A DNA stretch of 64,000 nucleotides from Edaphobacillus lindanitolerans. Its GTDB lineage: Bacteria; Bacillota; Bacilli; Bacillales_A; Planococcaceae. Of the stretch, positions 38,074 through 47,006 are shown one piece after another. The first letter of the stretch is position 1, and the number at the start of each line of letters is the position of its first letter. The notes below the pieces were generated by a model, which was not told the DNA's origin, made no database searches, and worked only from the letters and a program-made list of their open reading frames with translations. Where the stretch lies: positions 1 through 64,000 of the forward strand of contig NZ_FTPL01000005.1 in the NCBI RefSeq assembly GCF_900156305.1. Direction: 5' to 3'. The position numbers and the translations under genes were made by a program.

Positions 38074-38213
38074 TTGGCACCATCCTTTCTGTTCTCTCTA
38101 ACTTATCCTTACCCGATCTCCACGGCAAACAAAATGACTCGAATTCAAGCTAATTGTTTTACTTTTAATGGAACCGGGTAGTAGAATCGTTAGTGAAAGG
38201 AGAGCGATTCAAG

Positions 38214-39113
38214 ATGGGATTCAATCATATTACGGTGGCGGGAAGCGGGGTACTCGGAAGCCAGATCGCCTTCCAGACCGCGTATAAAGGCTATCCGGTC
38301 AGCGTGTATGACATCAACGACGAGGCGCTCGAAAAAGCGAAGGACCGGATCCGGGAGTGGATGCCGTACTACAAGCGGGACCTTGGCGCGACCGATGAGC
38401 AGCTCCAGGCGGCATTTGCCCGGATGTCGTTCTACAGCGACCTCGCAGAAGCGGTGAAGGATGCCGACCTGATCATCGAGGCGGTTCCTGAGCGTACCGA
38501 CATCAAAACCGATTTCTACAGCAGGCTTGCGAAAGTGGCACCCGAAAAGACGATCTTCGCATCGAACTCGTCCACACTCCTGCCGAGCCAGTTTGCAGAA
38601 GTGACGGGCCGTCCGGAAAAATATCTGCACCTTCACTTTGCCAATGAAATCTGGAAAAACAACACGGCGGAAGTGATGGGGCATGAAGGAACCGATCCGG
38701 AAGTGTTCGACCGGGTCATGGAGTTCGCCAAGACGATCGGCATGGTCGCCCTGGCAGTCAGGAAGGAACAGCCGGGTTATATCCTCAACTCGCTGCTCGT
38801 CCCGTTCCTGAACGCTGCGCAGGCCCTTCTTGCCAATGACGTGGCGGACGTCGAGACGATCGACAAAACATGGATGCTTGCCACAGGCGCTCCGAACGGT
38901 CCGTTTGCCATCCTGGATATCGTCGGTGTCACAACCGCCTACAATATTATCCAGGCAGAGGCGCAGGCCACACACAATCCGGACGCCCAGCGCATCGCCG
39001 ACATGCTGAAGACGGAGTATATCGACAAAGGGAAGCTCGGCCGTGCGGCCGGCGAAGGGTTCTACAAATATCCGGATCCCGCCTTCCTCGATCCCGACTT
39101 CTTAAAAGCGTAA
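38214..39113 (+). CDS. 3-hydroxyacyl-CoA dehydrogenase family protein
   Basis: NAD-dependent dehydrogenase of 299 residues, probably acting on 3-hydroxyacyl- or 3-hydroxybutyryl-CoA. The N-terminal Rossmann loop reads VAGSGVLGSQIAFQTAYKG, with ASNSSTLLPSQ around the substrate, then the C-terminal helical domain ending GRAAGEGFYKYPDPAF. The ATG at 38214 has a GAAAGGAG site at proper spacing; the GTG at 38193 lies within that site. It is a single gene with a terminator. No other beta-oxidation gene is adjacent. Confidence 0.88.
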   Translation: MGFNHITVAGSGVLGSQIAFQTAYKGYPVSVYDINDEALEKAKDRIREWMPYYKRDLGATDEQLQAAFARMSFYSDLAEAVKDADLIIEAVPERTDIKTDFYSRLAKVAPEKTIFASNSSTLLPSQFAEVTGRPEKYLHLHFANEIWKNNTAEVMGHEGTDPEVFDRVMEFAKTIGMVALAVRKEQPGYILNSLLVPFLNAAQALLANDVADVETIDKTWMLATGAPNGPFAILDIVGVTTAYNIIQAEAQATHNPDAQRIADMLKTEYIDKGKLGRAAGEGFYKYPDPAFLDPDFLKA

Positions 39114-39117
39114 AATA

Positions 39118-39176
39118 AAAAAGCAAGGACGACAGGCAACGCTCCCCGGGGAGCCGCCTGTCGTCCTTTGCTTTTT
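39118..39176. terminator. bidirectional terminator
   Basis: A 20-bp stem (AAAAAGCAAGGACGACAGGC and its complement, one bulged base) with an 18-nt loop, between convergent genes. Confidence 0.92.
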
Positions 39177-39247
39177 GCCGTTCAGTTGAAAAGCCGGTTC
39201 CGCTTTCACGGGGCATTCCGGTCTTTTCCGGGATGCCCCTTTCCCTG

Positions 39248-41173
39248 TCACAGCAGATGCATCGCTTCCTCGGCTTCATCCCACGGGACGGTGTAGCCCT
39301 TGCCCTTTGCGCAGAAGACCGATGAGGACGAGTACTCCGGATCGGCATCTTTGTCATATCCGGCATGGCCGATCACGTCTTCCGTGTTGTGGCATTCCTC
39401 ATAACCGCCCGGCCGGAGCGAGAGGGTGCCTTTTCCGTTCGTGAACGAAGCGAATGCAGCAGGATAGTCCATGAACGTGGCGACCGGGACACGGCCTTTG
39501 ATGAGTGCCGCACCGCCTGCCTGTTCCGGTGCTTCAAACCGGCCGTGTGCCTGCTGGATGTCGGACAGCACCCGGCCCATCTGATCCGGGGAGACTTTCG
39601 CCTTCACGTCATAGACCGGCTCGAGCAGGACATTGTCCGCTTTCTCGAGGCCCTGCCGGAGTGCGCGGAGCGACGCTTCCCGAAAATCGCCGCCTGCCGT
39701 ATGTTCATTGTGCGCCCGTCCATTCGTAAGGGTGATCTTCAGATCTGTGAGCGGTGCCCCGGCGAGAATGCCGCGGTGCGGCTTTTCGGTGAGCGTCTGG
39801 CCGACGAGGTTCTGATAACCGGGTGCAAGGGCATTCGGATGGCATTCGCTTTCAAACGAAATACCGGTGCCGCGCCCGGCGGGTTCAATCCGGAGATGGA
39901 CTTCCGAATAGTGGCGAAGGGGTTCGAAATGTCCATAGCCGTTCACGGCGGACCGGATTGTCTCCTTGTAAAGGATCGACGGTTCGCCGAACGAGATTTC
40001 TGTGCCGAACCGTTCTTTCACGACTTCCTTCAGAACGTCGAGCTGGATCTTGCCCATCACCCGGACACGGATTTCGCGTGAAGATTCGTCCCAGACGACG
40101 GAAAGCGACGGGTCTTCCGCATCGAGTTTGCGGAAATGACCCAGCATGTCGGTCGCCGGGATTGACGGGTCGAACCGGACCGATGCGGACAGGGAAGGGA
40201 TGAGCGTGAATCCGGCCCGGCTGCCGGCCCCGCCCATGATTTCTCCGGCATGAGCACCGGACAAGCCGGTCACCGCAATGAGTTCACCTGCATATGCAGC
40301 ATCCCGTGCCTCATACCTATGGCCGTTGTACCGTCGGATCTGGGTGATCTTCTCGGCTTCGCCGTGGAGGGTGAATTCATCCCGCACGGACAGCCGCCCG
40401 GCGAGCAGCTTGAGGAACGTCACACGCTGTCCGCTGTCGTCATGGCGGATTTTATAGACACGGGCGGCGAAAGGGGCGTCCTGATCCCATGCGGTTTCGG
40501 TCAACAGGTCGAGCCAGCCGAGGAATTCGACGATGCCGGTGTCCTTCAGTGCGGAGCCGGTCATCACGGGGAAGATCCGCCTCTCCGCAATCATCCGCCT
40601 CATGGCGGCAATCCAGACTTCCTCATCATACCGGTCGTCGACAAACCGCTCGAGCAGTTCCTCGTCGCGTTCGGCGATCCATTCGGCGAGTTCGGAGGTC
40701 AGGCCGTCATCGAGGAGAAAGGCATCCTCACTGAGGGAGCTTCGGATCCCGGTGAGCACCTGCTGCGGATCGGCGCCTTCCCGGTCGGTCTTGTTCAAGA
40801 ACAAAAAGGCCGGCACGCCTTGTTTTCCGAGCAGTTCCCACACGGTCTCGGTATGGCCCTCGACCCCGTCGGCGGCACTCACGATGACGATGGCCGCATC
40901 CATCACGCCGGTCGCGCGTTCCATCTCCGGCGAGAAATCGACGTGGCCCGGCGTATCGATGAGCGTGTAATCCGTGCCGTTGTATTGAAAAACGGCCTGA
41001 TCGGCGAACACTGTGATTCCCCGGTTTTTCTCGATCTCATGGCTGTCGAGGAACGCATCCCGGTGATCCACCCGGCCGCGTCTGCGGATGGCCTCGGTAT
41101 GATAGAGGAGCTGTTCGGAAAATGTCGTTTTGCCGGCATCCACATGGGCGAGCACACCGATCGTTCTATGCAT
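39248..41173 (-). CDS. Tet(M)/Tet(O)-like ribosomal protection GTPase
   Basis: A 641-residue EF-G-like translational GTPase. G1 AHVDAGKTT is at residues 9-17, G2 RGITV, G3 DTPGHVDF and G4 NKTD, followed by EF-G-type domains II-V. Overall length and the missing EF-G G' insertion match Tet(M)/OtrA-type proteins, which remove tetracycline from the ribosome. Whether this chromosomal copy confers resistance cannot be read from sequence. I preferred the ATG at 41173; a GTG at 41182 is nearly on the ribosome site AGGAAG. No transposon features flank it and its base use matches its neighbours. Confidence 0.82.
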   Translation of the reverse strand: MHRTIGVLAHVDAGKTTFSEQLLYHTEAIRRRGRVDHRDAFLDSHEIEKNRGITVFADQAVFQYNGTDYTLIDTPGHVDFSPEMERATGVMDAAIVIVSAADGVEGHTETVWELLGKQGVPAFLFLNKTDREGADPQQVLTGIRSSLSEDAFLLDDGLTSELAEWIAERDEELLERFVDDRYDEEVWIAAMRRMIAERRIFPVMTGSALKDTGIVEFLGWLDLLTETAWDQDAPFAARVYKIRHDDSGQRVTFLKLLAGRLSVRDEFTLHGEAEKITQIRRYNGHRYEARDAAYAGELIAVTGLSGAHAGEIMGGAGSRAGFTLIPSLSASVRFDPSIPATDMLGHFRKLDAEDPSLSVVWDESSREIRVRVMGKIQLDVLKEVVKERFGTEISFGEPSILYKETIRSAVNGYGHFEPLRHYSEVHLRIEPAGRGTGISFESECHPNALAPGYQNLVGQTLTEKPHRGILAGAPLTDLKITLTNGRAHNEHTAGGDFREASLRALRQGLEKADNVLLEPVYDVKAKVSPDQMGRVLSDIQQAHGRFEAPEQAGGAALIKGRVPVATFMDYPAAFASFTNGKGTLSLRPGGYEECHNTEDVIGHAGYDKDADPEYSSSSVFCAKGKGYTVPWDEAEEAMHLL

Positions 41174-41246
41174 GGAAATCACTTCTTCCTGATCCTATAA
41201 GAGTGATCCTATTATAGCAGAGGGCGGGGCAGCCGGCCCCGGCGGA

Positions 41247-42314
41247 TCACCGGACCCATCGGATGCGGAACGGCTGGCCCCCGCCGATATGCCGCAGGAG
41301 CGGCAGGTCTTCGTCAATGACCCGGCCGAGGACGTTCACCTTTTCATCTGCGGTCAGGTCCCGTTTCGTGATCTGGACCTCGCCTTGGTAGCGGCCGTAC
41401 AGACGGTTGTCGACAGTGATCGAACCTGCGGGACGGGGGCCCGCAGAGAGAGGTTCCACCGGCAGGTCAACGAGGCCCTCAAGCCGGGATTCGGCAGAAC
41501 GGATGACGTCCCTGGCCGGATCGGGACGATTGGTCTGCACGCTTTCGAGCTGTTCCAGGAGCCGGGCATCCGATGTGGCGGGGCGTGCCCGGAGCGGGAT
41601 GGCGCCGCCACATCGGATGCGGAATTGTTCAAGTGTTTCATCGTTGATCGATGGATCGCCGATGAGGATCTTGCCGACGGCCGGTTCTCCAAGCAGGTCC
41701 AGATAGGCGGCGAACGGAGAAGTGCCGCGGTGATCTTCCAGCGTCGGCAAACCGAGCTGGAGCGGGCCGCGTTTCAGGCCGTCTCCCGGGATGAACGCCA
41801 TGACCTGCAGGCCTTCGGACCGCAGCCAAGCATTCCGGCGGTTGAATTCCTCGCGGTCAAGTCCGGTTTCAGGGCGGGGGTAGAAGTTATGCCAGGCTTC
41901 GGCCGAGGAGAAGGAAAGTCCGGCACTCCGGAGCTTGTCGATGTTCTCCTGTGTCAGGGTGCTGGCGTTCAGTGCGACTCTCATCCCTTTTGACAGGGAA
42001 GCGATCGTTTCTTCGCTGATGCCGTAATCCAGTCTGAGACCGGATACCCCCCACTCCAGCAGGCCCGAAGCAGTGTCCCATGTGAACCCCAGGTGACCGA
42101 GGGAGCCGGGGGAGATGTCCGCGAACAGCTCCATCCCGTGCATCCGGGCAAGTGAGCCGAGCGTCTTCAGGCGCCCGGCGTACAGTCCGGGATCGTCTTC
42201 GGGGATGTGCAGGGAAGTGAAGATGCTCTTGAAACCGGCAGCACTCATTTTTATAATGATTTGTTCTTGCTCGTCGGCGGATTGCTCCGACAGATAGACG
42301 GATATTCCAAGCAT
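41247..42314 (-). CDS. mupG: 6-phospho-N-acetylmuramidase MupG (DUF871)
   Basis: MupG hydrolyses MurNAc-6P-GlcNAc in muropeptide recycling. The 355-residue product has the DUF871 TIM-barrel start LGISVYLSEQSADEQEQIIIKMSAAGFKSIFTSLHIPED and a C-terminal small beta-domain (PAGSITVDNRLYGRYQGEVQITKRDL). The identification rests on these family blocks and on context: it follows murQ and murP on the same strand, as in the Staphylococcus aureus mupG-murQ-murP-murR locus, with a different order. A hairpin between murP and this gene may lower its expression. Confidence 0.88.
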   Translation of the reverse strand: MLGISVYLSEQSADEQEQIIIKMSAAGFKSIFTSLHIPEDDPGLYAGRLKTLGSLARMHGMELFADISPGSLGHLGFTWDTASGLLEWGVSGLRLDYGISEETIASLSKGMRVALNASTLTQENIDKLRSAGLSFSSAEAWHNFYPRPETGLDREEFNRRNAWLRSEGLQVMAFIPGDGLKRGPLQLGLPTLEDHRGTSPFAAYLDLLGEPAVGKILIGDPSINDETLEQFRIRCGGAIPLRARPATSDARLLEQLESVQTNRPDPARDVIRSAESRLEGLVDLPVEPLSAGPRPAGSITVDNRLYGRYQGEVQITKRDLTADEKVNVLGRVIDEDLPLLRHIGGGQPFRIRWVR

Positions 42315-42347
42315 GGGTCAGTCTCCTTCCGGGTGGCAAAATGTAAA

Positions 42348-42395
42348 GACGGCAGGAGGGGATCGATGAGAAATCCCGCTTGCTCCTGCCGTCTC
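42348..42395 (-). terminator. intercistronic hairpin between murP and mupG
   Basis: A 12-bp perfect stem (AGACGGCAGGAG / CTCCTGCCGTCT) closes a 24-nt loop with a small inner GGGAT/ATCCC stem. On the minus strand it is followed by a broken T-run (TTTACATTTT). It could be a partial terminator or an mRNA-stabilising structure. Confidence 0.6.
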
Positions 42396-42411
42396 CCTTG
42401 TTTAATTGTTT

Positions 42412-43776
42412 TTAGAAATTCTCGTCCATTTCCTTCGTGAAGCCGAAAAGGTACGTGAAGATGAAGCCGGCCGTGTAGGTGATGAGCAGGCCGAAGAAGT
42501 ACAGCAGGTATTTGTTGTCGACGATCACCGGGATCAGGGAGAGGCCGGAAACCCCGACGCTGCCGGCAGCGGTATGCATCATCGCCTGGAACGCACCGCC
42601 GACGGCTGCACCCATACATGCGGTGATGAACGGCCGGCCGAGCGGCAGGGTGACCCCGTAGAGAAGCGGTTCTCCGATCCCGAGGAACCCGACGGGCAGA
42701 CCGCCCTTGATGACGTTGCGCAGCCGCTTGTTGCGGGCTTTGACGAAGATCGCGATGGACGCCCCGACCTGTCCGGCACCCGCCATGGCGAGGATCGGAA
42801 GAAGTGACGTGTAGCCGACCGAGTTGATGAGTTCCATATGGATCGGCGTGAGCCCATGGTGAAGCCCGACCATGACGAGCGGCAGGAAGAACCCGGCCAG
42901 CACGGCACCCGCGAACGGACCGCCGACCGAAAGGATGCTGTGGATCCCTTTTGTGATGAAGTCGGCCAGCACGCCGGCAGCCGGCATGACCGCCACGATC
43001 GTCAACAGCCCGACGGTCAGTACGGTGAGCAGCGGAGTGAAGATGATATCCACTGCGCTCGGGATAAATTTCCGGTACAGGCGTTCAAAGACGACCATCA
43101 GCCATGCGGCAAAGATGGCGCCGAACAGGCCGCCCCTGCCCGGCAGCAGGTTCTCGCCGAACAGGACAATGTCTGCAAGGCCGGGGTTGATCGTGATGAT
43201 GGCGGCAATCGCCCCGAGTACAGGCGTCCCGCCGAATTCCTTCGCCGTGTTCCAGCCGACGAGGACGGCCAGATAAGCGAAGATGCTTCCGCCGAGTACG
43301 GAGAAGATCTGGATCCAGGCAAGTTCCTCTGAATAGCCCGCGTTTTTCGCGAATCCGGCAATCCCGTTTATGATCCCCGAAGCGACGAGCCCCGGAATGA
43401 GCGGGATGAAGATATTCCCGATGCGCCTCAGCAGGTTCTTGACCGGCGTGTTGTTCTTTTTCTTGAGTTCCGCTTTTTTGGCGCTGACGGCATCACCCTC
43501 GTCCACGTCCAGCGTTTCCCCCATCCGCTTGCCGGTGATTCGGGTGATTTCGGCAGAAACTTTATTGACCGTGCCCGGTCCGACGACCACCTGAAGCGTG
43601 TCGTCTTCGATGACGCCCATGACGCCGTCTGTGTTTTTGAGGCCCGTGATGTCTGCAAGGCTTTCGTCTTTCAGATCCAGTCGCACCCGGGTCATGCAAT
43701 GGGTGAACGAGCGGATGTTGTCCCCGCCGCCGATGTGATCCAGTATCCCCCTGGCGAGCTTCTCCTCTTTCTTCAT
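42412..43776 (-). CDS. murP: PTS system N-acetylmuramic acid-specific EIIBC component
   Basis: MurP imports and phosphorylates MurNAc (or MurNAc-GlcNAc) to the 6-phosphate. The 454-residue product has an N-terminal EIIB domain with phospho-Cys27 in FTHCMTRVRLDL and an EIIC domain of about ten helices from residue 110 on. No EIIA domain is present, so a general EIIA must serve it, as known for MurP. It lies 15 bp downstream of murQ. Specificity is assigned from operon context (murQ, mupG, murR). Confidence 0.9.
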   Translation of the reverse strand: MKKEEKLARGILDHIGGGDNIRSFTHCMTRVRLDLKDESLADITGLKNTDGVMGVIEDDTLQVVVGPGTVNKVSAEITRITGKRMGETLDVDEGDAVSAKKAELKKKNNTPVKNLLRRIGNIFIPLIPGLVASGIINGIAGFAKNAGYSEELAWIQIFSVLGGSIFAYLAVLVGWNTAKEFGGTPVLGAIAAIITINPGLADIVLFGENLLPGRGGLFGAIFAAWLMVVFERLYRKFIPSAVDIIFTPLLTVLTVGLLTIVAVMPAAGVLADFITKGIHSILSVGGPFAGAVLAGFFLPLVMVGLHHGLTPIHMELINSVGYTSLLPILAMAGAGQVGASIAIFVKARNKRLRNVIKGGLPVGFLGIGEPLLYGVTLPLGRPFITACMGAAVGGAFQAMMHTAAGSVGVSGLSLIPVIVDNKYLLYFFGLLITYTAGFIFTYLFGFTKEMDENF

Positions 43777-43791
43777 CTTTTCCCCTCCAGA

Positions 43792-44676
43792 TTAGTTGAT
43801 CTCTCTGATGATCCCCTTTGATTTTTCCAATTGCCCGACTGCCTCTTCATATGAACATCCGAGGAGGATCATGACAATGGCGGTCTTCACCTGACCGTCC
43901 GCTTTTTCATACATTTCTTTTGCTGTTGACGCATCGCATCCGGTCGCTTCCATGATGATGTGCTTGGCCCGCTCGATCAGCTTCTGGTTCGTCGGCTGCA
44001 CGTCGACCATCAGGTTTCCGTACACTTTCCCGATGCCGGTCATGGCGATGGTCGTGATCATGTTCAGCACGAGCTTCTGTGCGGTGCCCGCCTTCAGCCG
44101 GGTGGAACCGGTAATGATCTCCGGCCCCGTCACGACTTCAATGGCGACGTCCGCGGCTTGGCCGATCTTGGAGTCCTTGTTGTTGCTGACGGCCACTGTT
44201 TTTGCGCCGGCTTCCTTCGCTTTTTCCAAAGCGCCGATCACGTAGGGCGTCCGGCCGCTTGCGGCGATCCCGATGACGACGTCCCGGGGATCGGGCGAGA
44301 GAGCCTCCAGATCCGAGCGGCCCAGCCCCTCGTCATCTTCCGCCCCTTCGATGGCGGTCGTGATCGCCCGTTCCCCGCCGGCGATCAGCCCGCGGACCAT
44401 TGCAGGGTCCACTCCGAATGTCGGCGGGCATTCGGAGGCATCGAGGATACCGAGACGACCGCTCGTCCCGGCACCGGCGTAAATGAGCCTTCCTCCGTTT
44501 TGGAATGCCTGGACGACCAGGTTGACAGCGCTCTCAATTTGGTCGATTTCGCTGCGGACCGCCGCGGCCACTCCGGCATCTTCATCGTTCATCAGGAGAA
44601 GCCGGTCCCGGACGGGCAGGGTGTCGATTTCTGCGCTTTTCGGGTTCCTCATCTCTGTTGTCAGTCGATTCAGCAC
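43792..44676 (-). CDS. murQ: N-acetylmuramic acid 6-phosphate etherase MurQ
   Basis: MurQ splits the lactyl ether of MurNAc-6P, giving GlcNAc-6P and lactate. The 294-residue SIS-domain protein has the family blocks LIYAGAGTSGRLGILDASECPPTFG and VIGIAASGRTPYVIGALEKAK, and the C-terminal CDASTAKEMYEKADGQVKTAIVM. It is the first gene of the murQ-murP-mupG operon. A consensus-like promoter and a palindromic operator lie directly upstream. Confidence 0.96.
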   Translation of the reverse strand: MLNRLTTEMRNPKSAEIDTLPVRDRLLLMNDEDAGVAAAVRSEIDQIESAVNLVVQAFQNGGRLIYAGAGTSGRLGILDASECPPTFGVDPAMVRGLIAGGERAITTAIEGAEDDEGLGRSDLEALSPDPRDVVIGIAASGRTPYVIGALEKAKEAGAKTVAVSNNKDSKIGQAADVAIEVVTGPEIITGSTRLKAGTAQKLVLNMITTIAMTGIGKVYGNLMVDVQPTNQKLIERAKHIIMEATGCDASTAKEMYEKADGQVKTAIVMILLGCSYEEAVGQLEKSKGIIREIN

Positions 44677-44692
44677 GTTTTCACCCGCTTTG

Positions 44693-44707
44693 TGAAATTT
44701 TATTTCA
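44693..44707 (-). promoter_or_regulatory. palindromic operator at murQ, likely MurR site
   Basis: TGAAAT-TTT-ATTTCA is a perfect inverted repeat 17 bp before the murQ start and at the predicted transcription start. RpiR-family regulators often bind GAAAT/ATTTC palindromes, and murR lies next to the operon. The pairing with MurR is inference. Confidence 0.6.
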
Positions 44708-44714
44708 TAATTTA

Positions 44715-44742
44715 ATTCTAATAAAAAGAAACTTCATGTCAA
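44715..44742 (-). promoter_or_regulatory. murQ-murP-mupG promoter
   Basis: On the minus strand: TTGACA (44742-44737), 16 bp, TAGAAT (44720-44715), directly before the palindrome. Confidence 0.7.
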
Positions 44743-44951
44743 TATATTAAATATTTATTTTCTTATTCCAATAAAAAGACCTGTCGGCGGGGGAGATGGC
44801 TGAAAAAAGTTCATGATGAATCAACAAAGTCGGTTCCAGGGGTTGATCTTATTGCTTCCAAGGGGTGTGAAGTTGATTTCCGCTGCGGAAATCAAGTCCC
44901 GCTTTTCCTGCCGGAGGCAAGCTCCTTCCGCCTCCATATAGGACGATTGCC
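44743..44951. other. intergenic region before the repeat array, nothing recognised
   Basis: About 210 bp without a supportable gene, between the murQ promoter and the 21-bp repeats. Confidence 0.4.
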
Positions 44952-45133
44952 GAGTCGCAACCTCTTGCCCGCGAGTCCCTACCAATCATGCTCGAGTCGC
45001 AACCTATTGCCCGCGAGTCCCTACCAAATCCCCGTGAGTCCCTACGTATTGTGCGCGAGTCCCTACCAATCAACCGCGAGTCCCTACCAATACGCTTTGA
45101 GTCCCTACCAATCCCCCGTGAGTCCCTACCAAA
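44952..45133. repeat. nine-unit 21-bp tandem repeat array
   Basis: Units start GAGTC at 44952, 44973, 44994, 45015, 45036, 45057, 45078, 45099 and 45120, an exact 21-bp period. Seven units open GAGTCCCTAC (mostly followed by CAA); units 1 and 3 open GAGTCGCAACCT. The last 6-8 bases of each unit vary. The spacing and short variable parts are not those of a CRISPR. Read in one minus-strand frame it gives a GRDSR-type peptide repeat, probably meaningless. Confidence 0.85.
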
Positions 45134-45155
45134 CGTCCAGTCAAAAGGCGCACAC

Positions 45156-45202
45156 TAAAAAGGGGCGAGATTACGGCCCGGTCAACGGGTGTAATCTCGC
45201 CT
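45156..45202 (-). terminator. terminator of murR
   Basis: GCGAGATTAC / GTAATCTCGC stem with an inner CCCG/CGGG; on the minus strand it is followed by C/T-rich sequence with a short U-run. Confidence 0.75.
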
Positions 45203-45254
45203 CTGATTCAATCTGCCTCAAACGTTTATCAGCGGCCTTCGGGCCGGGAGGGGG

Positions 45255-46103
45255 CTAGCGCCGGAGACGGATGGCTTCATCGCGTGCGTCCTGATAGCGG
45301 CCGATGACCTGCACGCCCTTCTGATGGAACAGGCTGAGATAGAGCGCATCAATGATGGTCAGCTGGGTCATGCGGGACGGGATGCTGCCGATCCGGTGAT
45401 CGTGTTCCACAATCGGTGTGCAGAGCCGGATGTCGGCCTCTCTGTACAGGGGGGACTTGTCCAGATTGGTGATGGCGATGACCGTGGCCCCCTTTGCTTT
45501 TGCGAAGCGGGCAAGCTCCAATACGTCTTTCGTCTTGCCCGAGATGCTGACGGCGAAGAACACATCCTTCGCATCCAGATGGGAAATGGCCGACAGCATG
45601 AAGTGGAAGTCCTGGTTGGCCAGGCTGTGGTATCCGAGCTTCGTAAACTTGTAATGGGCGTCGATCGCCGCGGTCGCCGAGCCGCCGACTCCGAAAAAGA
45701 AGATCCGGCCGGCCTGCAGGAGCGCGCCGATCGCCCGTTCGAATTCTTTCCGGTCCAGCACCGAAGGGATGGCTTCGATGGCCGATTTGTTCACATGGGT
45801 GACCTTTTGGAAGAGGTCATAGGGCTCGTCCTTTTTCTGGAGGATGTTGAAGTCCGTCAGATTCATGCCGGAGAGGGTCAGGTCTTTCACCAGTTCCATC
45901 TTGAACGATTTATAGCTGCCGATTCCGATGGACTTACAAAATCGGACAATGCTCGACTCGCTCACGCCGCTGTTCTTCGACAGGTCCCTCGTGGTCATAT
46001 TGGGGATCATTTCAGGGTGGCCGAGCACGTATTCGGCGATTTTTCGCTCGGCGTCCGACAACTGGTTCAGGTTTTGTTCGATTCGGATGAGTAATGAGGT
46101 CAT
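45255..46103 (-). CDS. murR: RpiR-family regulator of MurNAc catabolism MurR
   Basis: A 282-residue regulator. The N-terminal RpiR helix-turn-helix (AERKIAEYVLGHPEMIPNMTTRDLSKNSGVSESSIVRFCKSIGIGSYKSF, residues 17-67) precedes a SIS sugar-phosphate sensor domain (FFGVGGSATAAIDAHYKF and VSISGKTKDVLELARFAK). It should sense MurNAc-6P and repress murQ-murP-mupG. The ATG at 46103 follows AGAGGAATT; upstream frame extension to 46688 is not family-like. It is separated from murQ by the 21-bp repeats and a terminator, so it is transcribed separately. Confidence 0.88.
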   Translation of the reverse strand: MTSLLIRIEQNLNQLSDAERKIAEYVLGHPEMIPNMTTRDLSKNSGVSESSIVRFCKSIGIGSYKSFKMELVKDLTLSGMNLTDFNILQKKDEPYDLFQKVTHVNKSAIEAIPSVLDRKEFERAIGALLQAGRIFFFGVGGSATAAIDAHYKFTKLGYHSLANQDFHFMLSAISHLDAKDVFFAVSISGKTKDVLELARFAKAKGATVIAITNLDKSPLYREADIRLCTPIVEHDHRIGSIPSRMTQLTIIDALYLSLFHQKGVQVIGRYQDARDEAIRLRR

Positions 46104-46307
46104 GGTCAATTCCTCTCTGAAGAAAGGTTCCAAATATCCCGCCGGGAAAAAGGCCCGGCAGGTGTCGTCAGAATGGCTCCCGTCCAGTATAGCAGAGCGG
46201 CCGCCGGTTGGAATCTGCCGGTCTGGCGGAGCGGCGGGGAATGCTCGCTTTTTCTCTGGGAATGGGGGAAGATGGTGCTGGAAATCATCATAAGGAGCTT
46301 GAAGCAC

Positions 46308-47006
46308 ATGGAAATTCCAGTTATTTATGAAGACAATCATCTGCTCGTCGTCGAGAAGCCGGTGAATGTGCCGGTGCAGGAGGACCAGTCCGGGGATCCG
46401 GACCTGCTCACCCTCCTGAAGCAATATCTGAAGGTCCGGTACAATAAGCCCGGCAATGTATACCTCGGCCTCGTGCACAGGCTGGACCGGCCGGTCGGCG
46501 GTGTAATCGTGTTTGCGAAAACGTCGAAGGCGGCGTCCAGGCTGTCGGATGCATTCCGGAGGCATGACGTCGGGCGGGAATATATCGCGGCCGTCCGCGG
46601 ACGGATGGGGCAGAAGGCGGGCCAGCTTGAGCATTATCTGGCGAAGGACCGGAAGGAGAACCGGGTATCGGTCGTCGGGCGCGGACATCCGGAAGGAAAA
46701 AAGGCGATCCTAGATTATGAGACGGTCGGACAGTCCAAGTCACTGAGTCTGCTGAAAGTCCGTCTCCTGACCGGCCGGCCGCATCAGATCCGCGTGCAGC
46801 TGTCTGCGTCCGGATGCCCGCTCTATGGGGACCAGAAATACGGCGCCAACATAAACCGTCCCGGGCAGCAGCTGGCACTCTGGGCCCGCACGCTGTCATT
46901 CGAGCACCCGGTGAAAAAAGAGGAGATGGTCTTCGAGTCGCTCCCGCCGCCGGCTGAACCGTGGACCCGCCTGCTGCTTTCCCCGGAAATGTCCGGCAAA
47001 CGGTAG
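46308..47006 (+). CDS. RluA/RluD-family pseudouridine synthase
   Basis: A 232-residue RNA pseudouridine synthase. The catalytic Asp60 lies in HRLDRPVGGVIVFAKTSKAA, and LLTGRPHQIRVQLSASGCPLYGDQKYG is the C-terminal signature. It lacks the N-terminal S4 domain of RluC/RluD, as do many short paralogues. The ATG at 46308 follows AAGGAG; the upstream frame to 46173 is not conserved in type. Target RNA unknown. Single gene, divergent from murR. Confidence 0.9.
   Translation: MEIPVIYEDNHLLVVEKPVNVPVQEDQSGDPDLLTLLKQYLKVRYNKPGNVYLGLVHRLDRPVGGVIVFAKTSKAASRLSDAFRRHDVGREYIAAVRGRMGQKAGQLEHYLAKDRKENRVSVVGRGHPEGKKAILDYETVGQSKSLSLLKVRLLTGRPHQIRVQLSASGCPLYGDQKYGANINRPGQQLALWARTLSFEHPVKKEEMVFESLPPPAEPWTRLLLSPEMSGKR

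Noticed and set aside
39248-41173. Tet(M)-like gene as part of a conjugative transposon
   Set aside because: No integrase, excisionase, conjugation genes or terminal repeats in the flanks, and neighbouring base composition is continuous.
44849-45073. Minus-strand protein with GRDSR-type repeats
   Set aside because: It is only a read-through of the 21-bp repeat (7 codons per unit), with no ribosome site or other protein features.
44952-45133. CRISPR array
   Set aside because: Repeat cores are about 10-14 bp with 7-11 bp variable tails at a strict 21-bp period, and no cas genes lie nearby; CRISPR repeats and spacers are far longer.
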